Source: JAFGJQ01 sp964495075
GTDB taxonomy: Bacteria > Planctomycetota > Phycisphaerae > UBA1845
DNA length: 64,000 nt
NCBI GenBank assembly: GCA_964495075.1
Contig: CAZBUJ010000019.1
Span: 1-64,000 of the forward strand
Reading direction: 5' to 3'
In this document: positions 53,829 through 63,135 of the stretch, one piece after another
How the letters are laid out: the number at the start of each line of letters is the position of its first letter
Position numbering within the stretch: the stretch's first letter is position 1
Translations under genes and position numbers: made by a program
The notes under the pieces: model-generated
Database searches by the model: none
Told to the model about the DNA's origin: nothing
Seen by the model: only the letters and a program-made list of their open reading frames with translations

Positions 53829-55115
53829 ATGTTCAGAGCACGCGTTTTACTGGCGTTGGCGGTGGTGGTGTACGTCGCGTCGATGGCGGCGGCGGACGCC
53901 CCACTGGTGTATGCAGTCGGGTTCGTGTCGGGTGGCCCCGGTCCGACGGGGTACGCCTATGAGGTGGACGCGGCGAGCTATCCGATGATGGAGTTTCTGG
54001 TGGGCACGAACGACCTGGACATCGACCACTACTCCGGCGTGCTGGTGCCGGAAGGGTGGCACTTCGCGGTCGAGCCGAACTCCCTGGTCGTACACTCGTG
54101 TGGGTTGTTTACCCCGGTGGGGCATCTCGGAGGCGGGCAGTGCTGGGGCGTGCCGGCCGGGATCGCGCGGTGGTGGACGGAGGATCCCGCCCACGCGATC
54201 GAGCACTTCGTGTTCGGGTATGATCACCCCTGGCGGGCGGAGGATCTGGGCTGGCGGCTGTTCTGCGAGCGTCCGGAAGAGCCTACTCAGTATGAATTCT
54301 TCGAGAATTGGGGCGCCGAAGTCGGGGCGGGGGAAGGCCCGCTGCACGGTCCATACGAAGAGCCCGTCCTCTGCTGGGAAGCCGAGATGTGCGAGGAGTA
54401 TCAGTATTGCTACTTCGCCGACTGCGGGTTGGAAAGCGGCGTGTGTGTCGGCCGGCCGTGGCTGTGCCGCGAAATCTACGCCCCCGTGTGCGGCTGTGAT
54501 GGTCTCACGTACGGCAATGCCTGCGCGGCGGCCTCGAGCGGGATGAGCATCGCCTACAACGGCCCGTGCTTGCCGGGGGATCTCGACGTCGATGGCGACG
54601 TCGATGTCAGGGACTACGTCATGTTCGAATCCTGCCTGCTCGGTCCTGACCACGAGATCCCGCCGCGGTGTGAATCGGCGGACCTCGACTTCGATATCGA
54701 CGTCGACCTGGCCGACTGGCGCGTCTTCCAGATCACGATGGCAACCCGGGCCCCGTATCTGGAGTCCTACTCGCACGATGGATGTCTGAGGGACGCCGGA
54801 GAGGGACCGTGCCCCGAGGACGACGCGTTCGAGTTGCGGGTGGAGGACGGCACGCTTCACATCATCCATCACAATGCAACGTACAACTGTTGCCTGGACG
54901 AAGTGGAGGTCACCTTCGAAGCCAACATGTATTTGCACCTTCTACGGTTCATCGAGACGGAGATCGTACCGAACCCGTGTTATTGCATTTGCTGCTACCG
55001 GGTGGAGTCCACTGTGGTCGACCTGGCCCCGGGCCCGTACGACGTGCAGTACTGCTGGTACGATTACATGAGTGCGGAGGAGCGTTGCTACGTTGATACC
55101 GTGGTCATCCCGTAG
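53829..55115 (+). CDS. Secreted protein with Kazal-type inhibitor domain and dockerin-like repeat
   Basis: A 428-residue exported protein with signal MFRARVLLALAVVVYVASMA. The N-terminal 200 residues are unassigned and Trp/Cys/acidic-rich. Residues about 205-260 contain a Kazal-like domain: CREIYAPVCGCDGLTYGNAC, then ASSGMSIAYNGPC. Two Ca-binding dockerin-like loops follow (GDLDVDGDVDVRDYVMFESC; DLDFDIDVDLADWRVFQ), then a Cys-rich end (YNCCLDEVEV, PCYCICCYRVE). Kazal domains inhibit serine proteases, so defence against proteases or surface attachment is possible. ATG 53829 follows GGGAG by eight bases. Confidence 0.85.
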   Translation: MFRARVLLALAVVVYVASMAAADAPLVYAVGFVSGGPGPTGYAYEVDAASYPMMEFLVGTNDLDIDHYSGVLVPEGWHFAVEPNSLVVHSCGLFTPVGHLGGGQCWGVPAGIARWWTEDPAHAIEHFVFGYDHPWRAEDLGWRLFCERPEEPTQYEFFENWGAEVGAGEGPLHGPYEEPVLCWEAEMCEEYQYCYFADCGLESGVCVGRPWLCREIYAPVCGCDGLTYGNACAAASSGMSIAYNGPCLPGDLDVDGDVDVRDYVMFESCLLGPDHEIPPRCESADLDFDIDVDLADWRVFQITMATRAPYLESYSHDGCLRDAGEGPCPEDDAFELRVEDGTLHIIHHNATYNCCLDEVEVTFEANMYLHLLRFIETEIVPNPCYCICCYRVESTVVDLAPGPYDVQYCWYDYMSAEERCYVDTVVIP

Positions 55116-55286
55116 CGGACGCGAGGGCGGAGCGGATTCCATCTGGTGTCTTTTGGGGGGCGGGTGACAGCGGTACGCGGGGTCGTGCCGGCGCAGGCTA
55201 GTCCTGCGCCCTGCGCTACGGCCCGCGGAATCGACGGTCTGCCCGACCGATGCCATCCGCGCTCGGTTCGGGCGGTCCACCAAAAG

Positions 55287-55321
55287 GCCCGCCCCGGTGC
55301 TGACACGGCTCCGGGGCGGGC
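55287..55321. terminator. Strong bidirectional terminator-like hairpin
   Basis: GCCCGCCCCGG (55287-55297) and CCGGGGCGGGC (55311-55321) form a perfect 11-bp stem with a 13-base loop. On the minus strand it is followed by CTTTTGG. It sits between the convergent stops of the Kazal gene (55115) and secDF (55352), close after secDF. Confidence 0.65.
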
Positions 55322-55351
55322 GATTGCATTCCAGGCTGACGAGCGGGCCGT

Positions 55352-58300
55352 TTAGGCCCGGGCCGGCGCCACCTCGCGGTACGTCCGTTGCTCGATCATG
55401 ATCGCCACCGCCAGCAGGACGATCAGGACGACGGCAGCCACCCCGACCACCTGCAGGCTCGTGCTGATCTCCGCCACCACGCCGAACAGGCCGGCCGCGA
55501 TCAATACGTAAACGACAATATGCAGCACGCGCGGGTTGGCCAGCAGCGGTGCGGCGATGCCGACTGAGCTGTACGTACCGACCACCACGCCGATGATGAG
55601 CGCGAAGCTGAACCCGTGCACGCCGGGGCCGCCCCAGACGAACAGGATGAACACGGCCAGGAACGTGGTGAGCGACGTGAGCACCGTCCGTGACAGGCAC
55701 TGGTTGATGCTCATGTTGATCATCTCGGTCGAGATCCGGGTCAGCTTGCCGCGATTCTCGCGGATCCGGTCGAACACGACGATCGTGTCGTTCAGACTGT
55801 ACCCGATGATGGTGAGAATCGCTGCGATCATGGCCAGGTCGATTCGCATCGCCTCCCCCGTCAGCCCCAGCTTGTCAACCAGCGTCACCAGGCCCAACGT
55901 GACGGCGACGTCGTGAACCAGCGCGACGATGGCGGCCAGGCCGTACTGCATCGTGCCGAACCGGATCCACACGTAGGCCACGATCGCGCCGAAGGCGAGG
56001 ATCATGGCCACCGTGGCCTGGTTCTGCGTTCGCTTGGCCACCGGCGAGTCGAACTGAAGAACCTTGCGCAGCGTCTTCTCGCTTGCGAAGGCCGCCTTGG
56101 CCTGCTCGAGTTCCGGCTCCGCCAACGCCTCCCGCCAGGGTTGCGGATTGGCCTCTTCGTAGAATATGTTCTCGTCGGCCACCAGCAGCGCGACCTTCGT
56201 GTAGGTCTTCTCGCCGCCCCGCTCGCCGGCCTCGGTCAGGCCGATGACCTTGTATTCCCGGTAGACGAAGTCTTCGTATTCCGGCTGGAGGCGAATCTCT
56301 TTGATCCGGTTGGCGATCTGCTGCGTGGTCTGCGCCGGATCGAGATCGTCGAACACCAACGCCAGACCGCCCACGAACGCCTGGACGTCGAGCTGCGGCG
56401 CCCCGGGCACGGCGTCGTCGAGGTACCGGTCCCCTTCGGCGATCGGGAAGAAGCCGTCCGGGGCCAGGTTCGGGTCGGTGACCAGCTCGGCTTCCACCGG
56501 CAACTGCACCTCCAGTTGATCGCCGAGCACGGCCACGATCGCCGTCTGCACGAGGTCGCGGTTGGTCTCCACCGTCACGATCTCGAACGCGGACGCGCTC
56601 GCCGTCTCGGTGCCCACTTCACGCACCGTCTGGACCCGAGCCCCGGCCAGCCGATCGTTGGCCGACCGGCGCACGTAATCCACCGCCTCGGCGATGCCCG
56701 CCTTGAACTCGTCGAGGGTCGTGATCACGTCGACCGTCTCGCCATCGTCCTTCTTCTCGATGCGCGGTTTGGTGACCACGTCGAGCCGGTTGCCCACGGC
56801 GGTGGTGCCGTCGTGAGCGATCCGGTCCTCGAACGTCGTCTTGAGCAGGACCGCCATCTGGTCGCCGGTCAGCGAATCGGAGGTCAACACGAAGTCGCCT
56901 TGTGCGGCGCCCGGGGCCACGGTGGCCCTGGCCAGCGCGTCCGCGGCATGCCGCATCCACGCGGCGGCGCTGTTCTCCCGGCCGGTGATCCGCTCGCGGA
57001 CCTGCTGGTCGTCCAACTGGACGCCCGGCCGCAACTCGATCTGCACGCTGGTGCCGCCGAGAAACTCGATGTCGTACAGGGCCTCCTTGTCCGTGACCGA
57101 CACGTAGGTGAACACGCCGATCCCCGCGATCACCATCACCGCCGACACCGGCCAGAACACGCTTCGCAACTGTAGCCAGTGGATGTCGGGTCGGCCGATC
57201 AGACGCAGCATCGGCAGCGATTTGAGCCAGCCGATGGAAATCAGGGACGAGAAGATCACCCGCGTCACGAATAGTGACGTGAACATACTGGTCACGACAC
57301 CGAACCCGAGCGTCATCGCGAAGCCTTTGACCTCTTCGCTGCCCACGTAACCCAGAATCACGCACGTGATCAAGGTCGTGAGGTTGGCGTCCACGATCGT
57401 GCTGAACGCTTTCTCGTAGGCGGTCTTCAAGGCCTTCTTCAGGATCACGCCCCGTTCCCGTTCCTCGCGGAACCGCTCGAAGATGAGCACGTTGGCGTCC
57501 ACCGCCATACCCACGGTGAGGATCAACCCCGCAATGCCCGGGAGGGTGAACGTCGCCTCCAGCGTGGCCATGATCGCTAGCACGAAGATCAGGTTCAGGG
57601 CCAGGGCGATGTTCGCCACCAGGCCGGCGAAGAAGTAGTAGATGAGAATGAAGCTCGCCACCGCGATCAGCCCGAGCATCGCCGCCCGCATGCCGTCCCG
57701 CCGGTTCGCCTCACCCAGACTCGGGCCGACCGTCTTCTCCATCAGCGGCGTTTCCTTCACGCGTGCAGGCAACGATCCCGCCTCTAGCGTGTTGACCAGC
57801 TCCTGCACCTCCTCCATCGTGAAGTCACCCGAGATCTCCCCGCGATTGTAGATCTGGCTCTGAATCGTGGCGTGCGATTGGCACACCCCGTCGAGAAAGA
57901 TGGCTAGCTGCCGCTTCAGGTTGTTGCGGGTCAGTTCGCCGAACTTCGATCCGCCCCGGGCGTCCAGCACGAAATCCACCGACGGTCGTCCGGTGCGGTA
58001 GTCGCGCGATGGCACCGCGCTCCGCAGCTCCCATCGGCCGCTCTTCTTGGTGAGCCCATACTTATTCGGGTCATCGTGGGCCAGTACGTAGTAGCTGCCC
58101 AGGTACTCCTCGACGAGGAGGTTCGTGCCGGTGAGCCGGGCCTTCAACTCCTCATCGTTCTTGGCGTTCATGAAACCGCGGATGTCCTTGATGGGGAACC
58201 ACTGGAACTCGGCACCTGGCTCCTTCATCCGCGGACCGCGCTTCTGCAATTGCTCCGTGTACTCCGCGACGGGAAGATTCGTGTCACGGACGAGGGTCGG

Positions 58301-59122
58301 GTTCTGCGCGTCGCGTTCGGCCAGAATGCGGAACTCCAGGACGCCCGCCCCACGGATTCGCCGCTTCAGGTCAGCCGGATCTTCCATCGCGCCCTTGTCG
58401 GCCGCCCACGTGGCGTACGCCGCCGCGACCTTGGTGATGTCCTCCTTATAGTCCGGGTGCAGTGAGCTGAGGTGCGCCAGCTCCTTTTCACGCTCATCCG
58501 GTGCCAGTGCAAGCACGTCGGTGAGGCGGCCGATGTTGACCGACGTGTCGAGCACGCTTTCCACCGCGCTCTCGTACGCGGTCATCGTCCGGAACTCGGC
58601 GTCAACGTCGTCCGTGCCTTTCACCGCGACGAAGTCGTCGAGTGCCGCCGCCGCCCCATCGAACAGCGCTTGACGCCCGGAGACGCCCCGCACAAGGGCC
58701 GCCAACGCCGCCGAACGGTCCGCGGCGGGCGCGGCTAACGCCGACTCCACCTCCAACCGGGACACATTCTTGGCCCGGATTTCCTCACGGGCTTCCTCGT
58801 ACGCCTGGCGTCGGGCCAACGCGCCGGCCGGCGGACGCGGCATCTGTACCTCGATTCGCGTGTTCCCGATCGGCCGCCAGACGAGGTTCATCTGGTTGTT
58901 GGGATCGACGCGGTTCCGCAGGATGGCGATCACCCGTTCTGACAGATCCCGCTTCTGAATGGCCGAGAGGCCGGTGGTGTCGATCTCGAACAACAGGCTG
59001 GTGCCGCCGACCAGATCAATCCCGCCCTTGAGACGTTGCTCGGGCGGATACAACGCCAACAGGCCGGCGACTACGAATACTACAATCACGATCCATTTCA
59101 GTAATCGATGTTTATCATCCAT
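55352..59122 (-). CDS. secDF: Fused protein translocase subunit SecDF
   Basis: A 1256-residue SecD-SecF fusion, as common in Planctomycetota. SecD part: TM1 LLKWIVIVVFVVAGLLALYP, D1 motif GGIDLVGGTSLLFEI, a large periplasmic domain, and the TM block with PGIAGLILTVGMAVDANVLI and FERFREE. SecF part: IEFLGGTSVQIEL and TIIGYSLNDTIVVFDRIREN with the conserved Asp/Arg. The complex uses proton flow to pull exported proteins through SecYEG, which matters given the many secreted proteins here. ATG 59122 has GGAG ten bases upstream and opens TM1; the longer frame to 59446 has no support. Confidence 0.95.
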   Translation of the reverse strand: MDDKHRLLKWIVIVVFVVAGLLALYPPEQRLKGGIDLVGGTSLLFEIDTTGLSAIQKRDLSERVIAILRNRVDPNNQMNLVWRPIGNTRIEVQMPRPPAGALARRQAYEEAREEIRAKNVSRLEVESALAAPAADRSAALAALVRGVSGRQALFDGAAAALDDFVAVKGTDDVDAEFRTMTAYESAVESVLDTSVNIGRLTDVLALAPDEREKELAHLSSLHPDYKEDITKVAAAYATWAADKGAMEDPADLKRRIRGAGVLEFRILAERDAQNPTLVRDTNLPVAEYTEQLQKRGPRMKEPGAEFQWFPIKDIRGFMNAKNDEELKARLTGTNLLVEEYLGSYYVLAHDDPNKYGLTKKSGRWELRSAVPSRDYRTGRPSVDFVLDARGGSKFGELTRNNLKRQLAIFLDGVCQSHATIQSQIYNRGEISGDFTMEEVQELVNTLEAGSLPARVKETPLMEKTVGPSLGEANRRDGMRAAMLGLIAVASFILIYYFFAGLVANIALALNLIFVLAIMATLEATFTLPGIAGLILTVGMAVDANVLIFERFREERERGVILKKALKTAYEKAFSTIVDANLTTLITCVILGYVGSEEVKGFAMTLGFGVVTSMFTSLFVTRVIFSSLISIGWLKSLPMLRLIGRPDIHWLQLRSVFWPVSAVMVIAGIGVFTYVSVTDKEALYDIEFLGGTSVQIELRPGVQLDDQQVRERITGRENSAAAWMRHAADALARATVAPGAAQGDFVLTSDSLTGDQMAVLLKTTFEDRIAHDGTTAVGNRLDVVTKPRIEKKDDGETVDVITTLDEFKAGIAEAVDYVRRSANDRLAGARVQTVREVGTETASASAFEIVTVETNRDLVQTAIVAVLGDQLEVQLPVEAELVTDPNLAPDGFFPIAEGDRYLDDAVPGAPQLDVQAFVGGLALVFDDLDPAQTTQQIANRIKEIRLQPEYEDFVYREYKVIGLTEAGERGGEKTYTKVALLVADENIFYEEANPQPWREALAEPELEQAKAAFASEKTLRKVLQFDSPVAKRTQNQATVAMILAFGAIVAYVWIRFGTMQYGLAAIVALVHDVAVTLGLVTLVDKLGLTGEAMRIDLAMIAAILTIIGYSLNDTIVVFDRIRENRGKLTRISTEMINMSINQCLSRTVLTSLTTFLAVFILFVWGGPGVHGFSFALIIGVVVGTYSSVGIAAPLLANPRVLHIVVYVLIAAGLFGVVAEISTSLQVVGVAAVVLIVLLAVAIMIEQRTYREVAPARA

Positions 59123-59689
59123 CAGCTGGTAACTCCAACGCGGCTTGGTTACACCGTTCGGGTCTTGAATCCACGAGCTTCGTTGCGGATCGAACGAACA
59201 GAAAGGCAGCGCAGTTCCCCATGGCCAGACCGGCCCGGAAACGCGGACTAGGCGTGTGACGGTGGCGCGTGCGGCCGGTTCGGTCGACTCGCCACCCGTG
59301 GCTCCCGGAGACACGTGGCGGTCTTCGCGCCGGCGTCGAACGCACGATGACGGGCGGGCGGCGCCAGGGATGTGAAGGCGCAGCGCTGGGACGGCTGGGC
59401 GAGGCTTCCAAGCTTGGCTGAGCCGGCGCCGCTGAGCCGATCCCACGAGTCGGCCGGGAAGCCGACCGTCATTGAGTCGTCCGACTCCGACTCGGCACCA
59501 TCCGCCGGGTCCGCCGCCTGATCCGAGCCCGGCCCGCGGCGGTCCGCGCCCTCTTCGGATGTCGTGCGATCCTCCTGTTCTGCCAGCGTGACTTTACATA
59601 GCGTGGTCTGTTCCGCCGCGCTCGCGACGATGATGCATAGGATCACACACCCGTACGGTTGAAATAATCCGGGGAACATCGCAGTGGGC

Positions 59690-59717
59690 ATTATAGTACG
59701 CCGACCCGCCCGGGCAA
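59690..59717 (-). promoter_or_regulatory. sigma-70-type promoter candidate upstream of secDF
   Basis: On the minus strand TTGCCC (59717-59712) and a perfect TATAAT (59695-59690) are 16 bases apart. The predicted start near 59683 would give a leader of about 560 nt before the SecDF start. Confidence 0.5.
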
Positions 59718-59991
59718 CCGACGCGCCCACCGTTTGTCGATCACCCGGAGAGTTCCGCCCGCGCAAAAAACGACCGTCTGCGGGCGCCGGGCGACCGGTT
59801 GGGCTCCGCCGGAAGATGGGGCACACCAGGGCTGTGATTTTCACCCGGTGACTGGAACGAGACGCGTTTCGTGGCGCGCTATCATCACGCTGTGAACCGT
59901 ACTGCGCCTTCCCACAATGCCATGAAGAACATGACTTTAGCACTGGGAGTGAATGTTGCCGGGTAAAATGATGTATTGGCGGGATTATTCG

Positions 59992-60021
59992 TTGGCGGAC
60001 GCTAAGAACGGCTTGTATAAT
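59992..60021 (+). promoter_or_regulatory. sigma-70-type promoter candidate for the DUF2617-like gene
   Basis: TTGGCG (59992-59997) and a perfect TATAAT (60016-60021) are separated by 18 bases. The predicted start near 60028 leaves a leader of about 48 nt before GTG 60076. Confidence 0.55.
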
Positions 60022-60075
60022 CGCCTGCATATGCACTTTTGGCGGCAGGAAACGGCTTTAGACCGGGGTTGAACG

Positions 60076-60645
60076 GTGGAGCAGGGCAAGACGAAACAGC
60101 GCGTAGACGAGCTTCATTTTTACCTTTATCAGCGAGCGCTTCATCCGGAATTGTTCCGGATTCACCAGGTAAAGCACGTCGAGCAGAGGCTCTATCATGC
60201 CGAGATCTGGGTTGTGGGCCTGTCGCACGTGGTGACCGTCCAGTTCGGACAGAATTGCCTGACTGAATTGATCGCCCACGAAAGCGAGCTGCTTCCCAAG
60301 AACGGTATGGCGACATCTTTCCGACTGCGGGGCGAACGAGACCATGCGCAGAGCTTTGCGAATGGCCTACGCTTCATTCTTTCCAGTCAGGTTGAAAAAA
60401 TGTCCTCGAATCTCTTCCCGTCGTCCCACCGCGACCTGGTGCGCTACGCCCAGAAGCGGGGGATGTTCTACTCGTTCGGCGAGTGGGAGTACGATGGGCT
60501 GGAGCCGTTCACGTTTGTGGACTTCGAGGCCCGTGAGCGCGAGTTCCACGTGCACGCATTTCATGCGTTTCCCGAGGAACTGACGCTGCTGAAGACTCAG
60601 TCGATCTTCGAGATCGCGCCGCCGACGCGCGAACGGTACCGCTAG
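60076..60645 (+). CDS. DUF2617-like protein
   Basis: A 189-residue soluble protein with a central beta segment HAEIWVVGLSHVVTVQFGQN, a conserved-looking CLTELIAHESELLP, and an end of FHVHAFHAFPEELTLLKTQS. This layout (Cys-x-E near the middle, HxxxxFP-type end) resembles DUF2617, of unknown function. The start is GTG 60076, preceded by a G-rich stretch. It is first of two same-strand genes; the CobS-like gene follows after 33 bases. Confidence 0.6.
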   Translation: MEQGKTKQRVDELHFYLYQRALHPELFRIHQVKHVEQRLYHAEIWVVGLSHVVTVQFGQNCLTELIAHESELLPKNGMATSFRLRGERDHAQSFANGLRFILSSQVEKMSSNLFPSSHRDLVRYAQKRGMFYSFGEWEYDGLEPFTFVDFEAREREFHVHAFHAFPEELTLLKTQSIFEIAPPTRERYR

Positions 60646-60678
60646 TCCGCGTACCCTGACCGGGGTGCAGGAACTAAC

Positions 60679-61530
60679 TTGCCAAATCACAAAGAGTTGA
60701 GTGCAGCGCCGGTCGGGTCGTCCAGCTTCCGCGCCGCGCTGTCATTGCTCTTCTCGGTGCCGGACGCGGGTCCGTGTCGGCCCGGAGCGGAGACCCGGAC
60801 GCTGTGGTGGATGCCCCTGATCGGCCTCGCGATCGGCGTCGCGTACGCCTGCCTCTACCGGGTGGCGTGGCGATGCTTCGGCGAGGTGCAAGGCATCCGA
60901 TTGATGCCCGCCGTCTGCGTCTGGCTCGTCGACGTGTCGTTCTGTGGCGGCGTCATGCTGTTGGCCACCGCCCGGCTCACCGACCGCTTGACCGGCTCGG
61001 CTGGCGGTGGCACGGTCCCGTTCGGCGCGGTGGGGCTGGTCGCCTTCGTGGTGTTGACGATTCTGAAACTGACGCTGTGGATCGCGATTCCGGAGGGCGT
61101 CTCCACGTGGCCGGGCATCTGGAGTTCGGCGCTGAACATCGCCTACCCCCACGCGTTCTACCGTCCGTTGCTACTCGCGCCGCTTTGGGGTCGGTGGGGG
61201 ATGGTGCTGTCGTCCGGATTGGGCCGTCCGTCCGACGATGCAGACCCGTTGGTGCGCCAACTCGCCACGCGGGGATGGTCCCAGGTTGTGCTGGGCTCGT
61301 TCGTGGTGATTGCCGGGCTGACGGCCGTGTACTGCGGGTACAGCGGTCGCTGGCCGTACGGGTGTGTGGTCGCCCTCGGCGTGATGGGGCTTACGTTTTT
61401 GTTCGGTGTGTTGGCGTCACGGCGGGTGGGCGGTCAGTCACGGGAGACGATTCGGGCTTGCGGGCTGGTGGCGGAATTCAGCTTCCTCATTCTCTATATG
61501 GGATTGAGCATCCGCATCTATTCCGGGTAG
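60679..61530 (+). CDS. Divergent CobS-like (cobalamin synthase family) membrane protein
   Basis: A 283-residue polytopic membrane protein. The order of segments follows CobS: FRAALSLLFSVPD at the start, WWMPLIGLAIGVAYACLY, a long hydrophobic block, GLVAFVVLTILKLTLWIA and LLLAPLWGRWGMVLSSGLG. In true CobS the second block carries an Asp-rich catalytic motif (DGLADTADG); here the same place reads CGGVMLLATARLTDRLTG, so AdoCbl synthase activity seems lost. No other cobalamin genes are present. It starts with TTG 60679 preceded by AGGA. Confidence 0.6.
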   Translation: MPNHKELSAAPVGSSSFRAALSLLFSVPDAGPCRPGAETRTLWWMPLIGLAIGVAYACLYRVAWRCFGEVQGIRLMPAVCVWLVDVSFCGGVMLLATARLTDRLTGSAGGGTVPFGAVGLVAFVVLTILKLTLWIAIPEGVSTWPGIWSSALNIAYPHAFYRPLLLAPLWGRWGMVLSSGLGRPSDDADPLVRQLATRGWSQVVLGSFVVIAGLTAVYCGYSGRWPYGCVVALGVMGLTFLFGVLASRRVGGQSRETIRACGLVAEFSFLILYMGLSIRIYSG

Positions 61531-61608
61531 TGCGGCCTTGGTGTTCGTGGGCGGGCCAACGCCCGCAGACGGGCGTGCATGGTACGGCCGCGGTCAACGT
61601 GCGCGAGT

Positions 61609-62364
61609 TCATCGTCGGTGGCGGTAGCGGCGGCGGCTCTCCGCCCGCTGGAAATTGGTCACGGTTCGCGCGAGTTGGGCCAGCGTGTCCGGCCCGTCGG
61701 TTCGCGACTCCAGGCCGATGAACTGAAAGCCGAGCGAGTGGTGCACGCCGCGCGATTCGGCGTGCCGGAACACCGCGTTCAATGCGAAGGCTCTTCGGCC
61801 TCCGGCGACGTTGAACGAGCAGACCACCGGCATCGCGTCGACGAGGACGGGGTCCTGGTTGCAGAGGACGCGGATGCCGCCCACCGATAGGTCTTCGAGG
61901 GTGCCCGACACGATGGGCGGACCCGCCGGCTGGTCGGGGTCGTCGTCAAGGTGGCCCGCGCGGATGTCCACGCCGATGGCATGGCCGGGCGGTGGCGAAG
62001 CCCGGTGGTAGACACGGCGTTGCATCTGTTGCAGCGTTTCCGGCCACCGCAGTGCGATCACGTTGGACGCGTGGTGCGGTGGCGATTCCACCACCGTCGT
62101 GAAGATGCACTTGCGGTGACCGCGTCGAAAGGACACGCCAATGCGCTGCCCGGGTTCGAACGCCGGGTCTGCCTCCAACGGTCCGGTGTCCTGGCTCGTC
62201 ACGAGGACGCGCCGCGCGCTCGTCGGATCGGTGACGAACGCGCCTTTGAGTGCCTCCCACCCGTTCCGCCGCCGGCACGTCAGAACGACCTTGGTGGCGT
62301 TGCGAATGGCCGCCGTCACGATTTCGTCGAGGCGGCTGTCTTCAACCGTCAGCATGCTACTCAT
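61609..62364 (-). CDS. PilZ-domain protein (YcgR-like)
   Basis: A 251-residue protein with an N-terminal YcgR-like beta domain and a C-terminal PilZ domain. The c-di-GMP motifs are intact: RRVYHR (RxxxR) and DLSVGG (DxSxxG), so nucleotide binding is expected. Its ATG lies inside the stop region of the upstream paralogue (eight-base overlap), so the pair is translationally coupled. Likely controls motility, attachment or secretion in response to c-di-GMP. Confidence 0.85.
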   Translation of the reverse strand: MSSMLTVEDSRLDEIVTAAIRNATKVVLTCRRRNGWEALKGAFVTDPTSARRVLVTSQDTGPLEADPAFEPGQRIGVSFRRGHRKCIFTTVVESPPHHASNVIALRWPETLQQMQRRVYHRASPPPGHAIGVDIRAGHLDDDPDQPAGPPIVSGTLEDLSVGGIRVLCNQDPVLVDAMPVVCSFNVAGGRRAFALNAVFRHAESRGVHHSLGFQFIGLESRTDGPDTLAQLARTVTNFQRAESRRRYRHRR

Positions 62365-63091
62365 GGTCGTGGCTCCGCGCCTGCATGGTTGATCCGAACC
62401 CGAGAGCGTCCGCGAGGCGTGACCGTTGCTCGTTGTCGTCGCGGTGGTAGACGAACTCCAGGCCGAGGATGGTCTGGTGTACGGATTGGGCCGGCGTTTT
62501 GTTCCGCACCACCGCGGTCAGTTCGAACCACCGCCCTTGACCGCCCAGTTGGAACGACGTCCGGATGGAATCCCCGACTTCGGTCCGGTCCGCGTCTTGC
62601 GTGGCGATCCGGCAAGAAATCCCGCCGACCGCCGCGTTGAGCAAGGCGCCGTCGGCTTCGAACCCATCGTAAGGCCGGTGCAATCGGACCGAACTGGACG
62701 GGTGAGGGCGGGTGCGATGGAACTTCCTTCGCTCGGTGTTGTGAAGCACGTCGGGCCGGGCGATCTCGAGCCGGGGGGGCGTGTCCGTGTCGATGACCGC
62801 CATGATGTTGGTCGCGAACAGGTATCGATCCGAGCCCACGTGGAGCCACGCGCTGCAGCAGACCGAGGTCACCTCGACCGGGATGGGACCCGTGTGCTCG
62901 TCGAGTGCGATGCACAGCGACTCGGGGGCTTGGGAGACGATGGGGCCGGCGAGACGCCGCCCTTCGTCCGGTTGATCGAGCTCCAGTTCGATGCGTGCGT
63001 GTGATCGGACGGCGAGTTCCAGGATTCGCGCCGTCTGGCGAGGATCCATCGGATGAGCGAATTGCTCTGCGTGGAGCGTGCCGGTCTGCAT
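62357..63091 (-). CDS. PilZ-domain protein with altered c-di-GMP motif
   Basis: A 244-residue YcgR-like paralogue. RRKFHR matches RxxxR, but the second motif reads NAAVGG, with Ala in place of the usual Ser, so c-di-GMP binding may be weakened or lost. ATG 63091 has GAGGAA at a good distance; an in-frame ATG at 63100 sits too close to that site. It is the second of three consecutive PilZ genes. Confidence 0.8.
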   Translation of the reverse strand: MQTGTLHAEQFAHPMDPRQTARILELAVRSHARIELELDQPDEGRRLAGPIVSQAPESLCIALDEHTGPIPVEVTSVCCSAWLHVGSDRYLFATNIMAVIDTDTPPRLEIARPDVLHNTERRKFHRTRPHPSSSVRLHRPYDGFEADGALLNAAVGGISCRIATQDADRTEVGDSIRTSFQLGGQGRWFELTAVVRNKTPAQSVHQTILGLEFVYHRDDNEQRSRLADALGFGSTMQARSHDHE

Positions 63092-63102
63092 GGCCCTCAT
63101 TT

Positions 63103-63135
63103 CCTCACTTGTAGTTCGACCTCACTTGTAGTTCG
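63103..63135. repeat. 17-bp tandem duplication at a gene end
   Basis: CCTCACTTGTAGTTCG occurs at 63103-63118 and 63120-63135 (plus strand), giving a period of 17 bases. As 17 is not a multiple of three, the duplication shifts the frame and extends the PilZ protein by about six codons. Confidence 0.8.

Larger units (their letters stand above)
59123..60075. other. Long secDF leader and divergent intergenic region
   Basis: About 950 bases. The left part is the putative long leader of secDF. It holds an open minus-strand frame 59691-59248 (about 148 codons, MPTAMFPGLFQPYGCVILCI with a hydrophobic start and an acidic middle, then Ala/Arg-rich). This might be a small exported protein in the position where yajC often lies, but it does not resemble YajC and has no ribosome binding site. 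The right part contains two promoter candidates pointing outwards. Confidence 0.4.
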
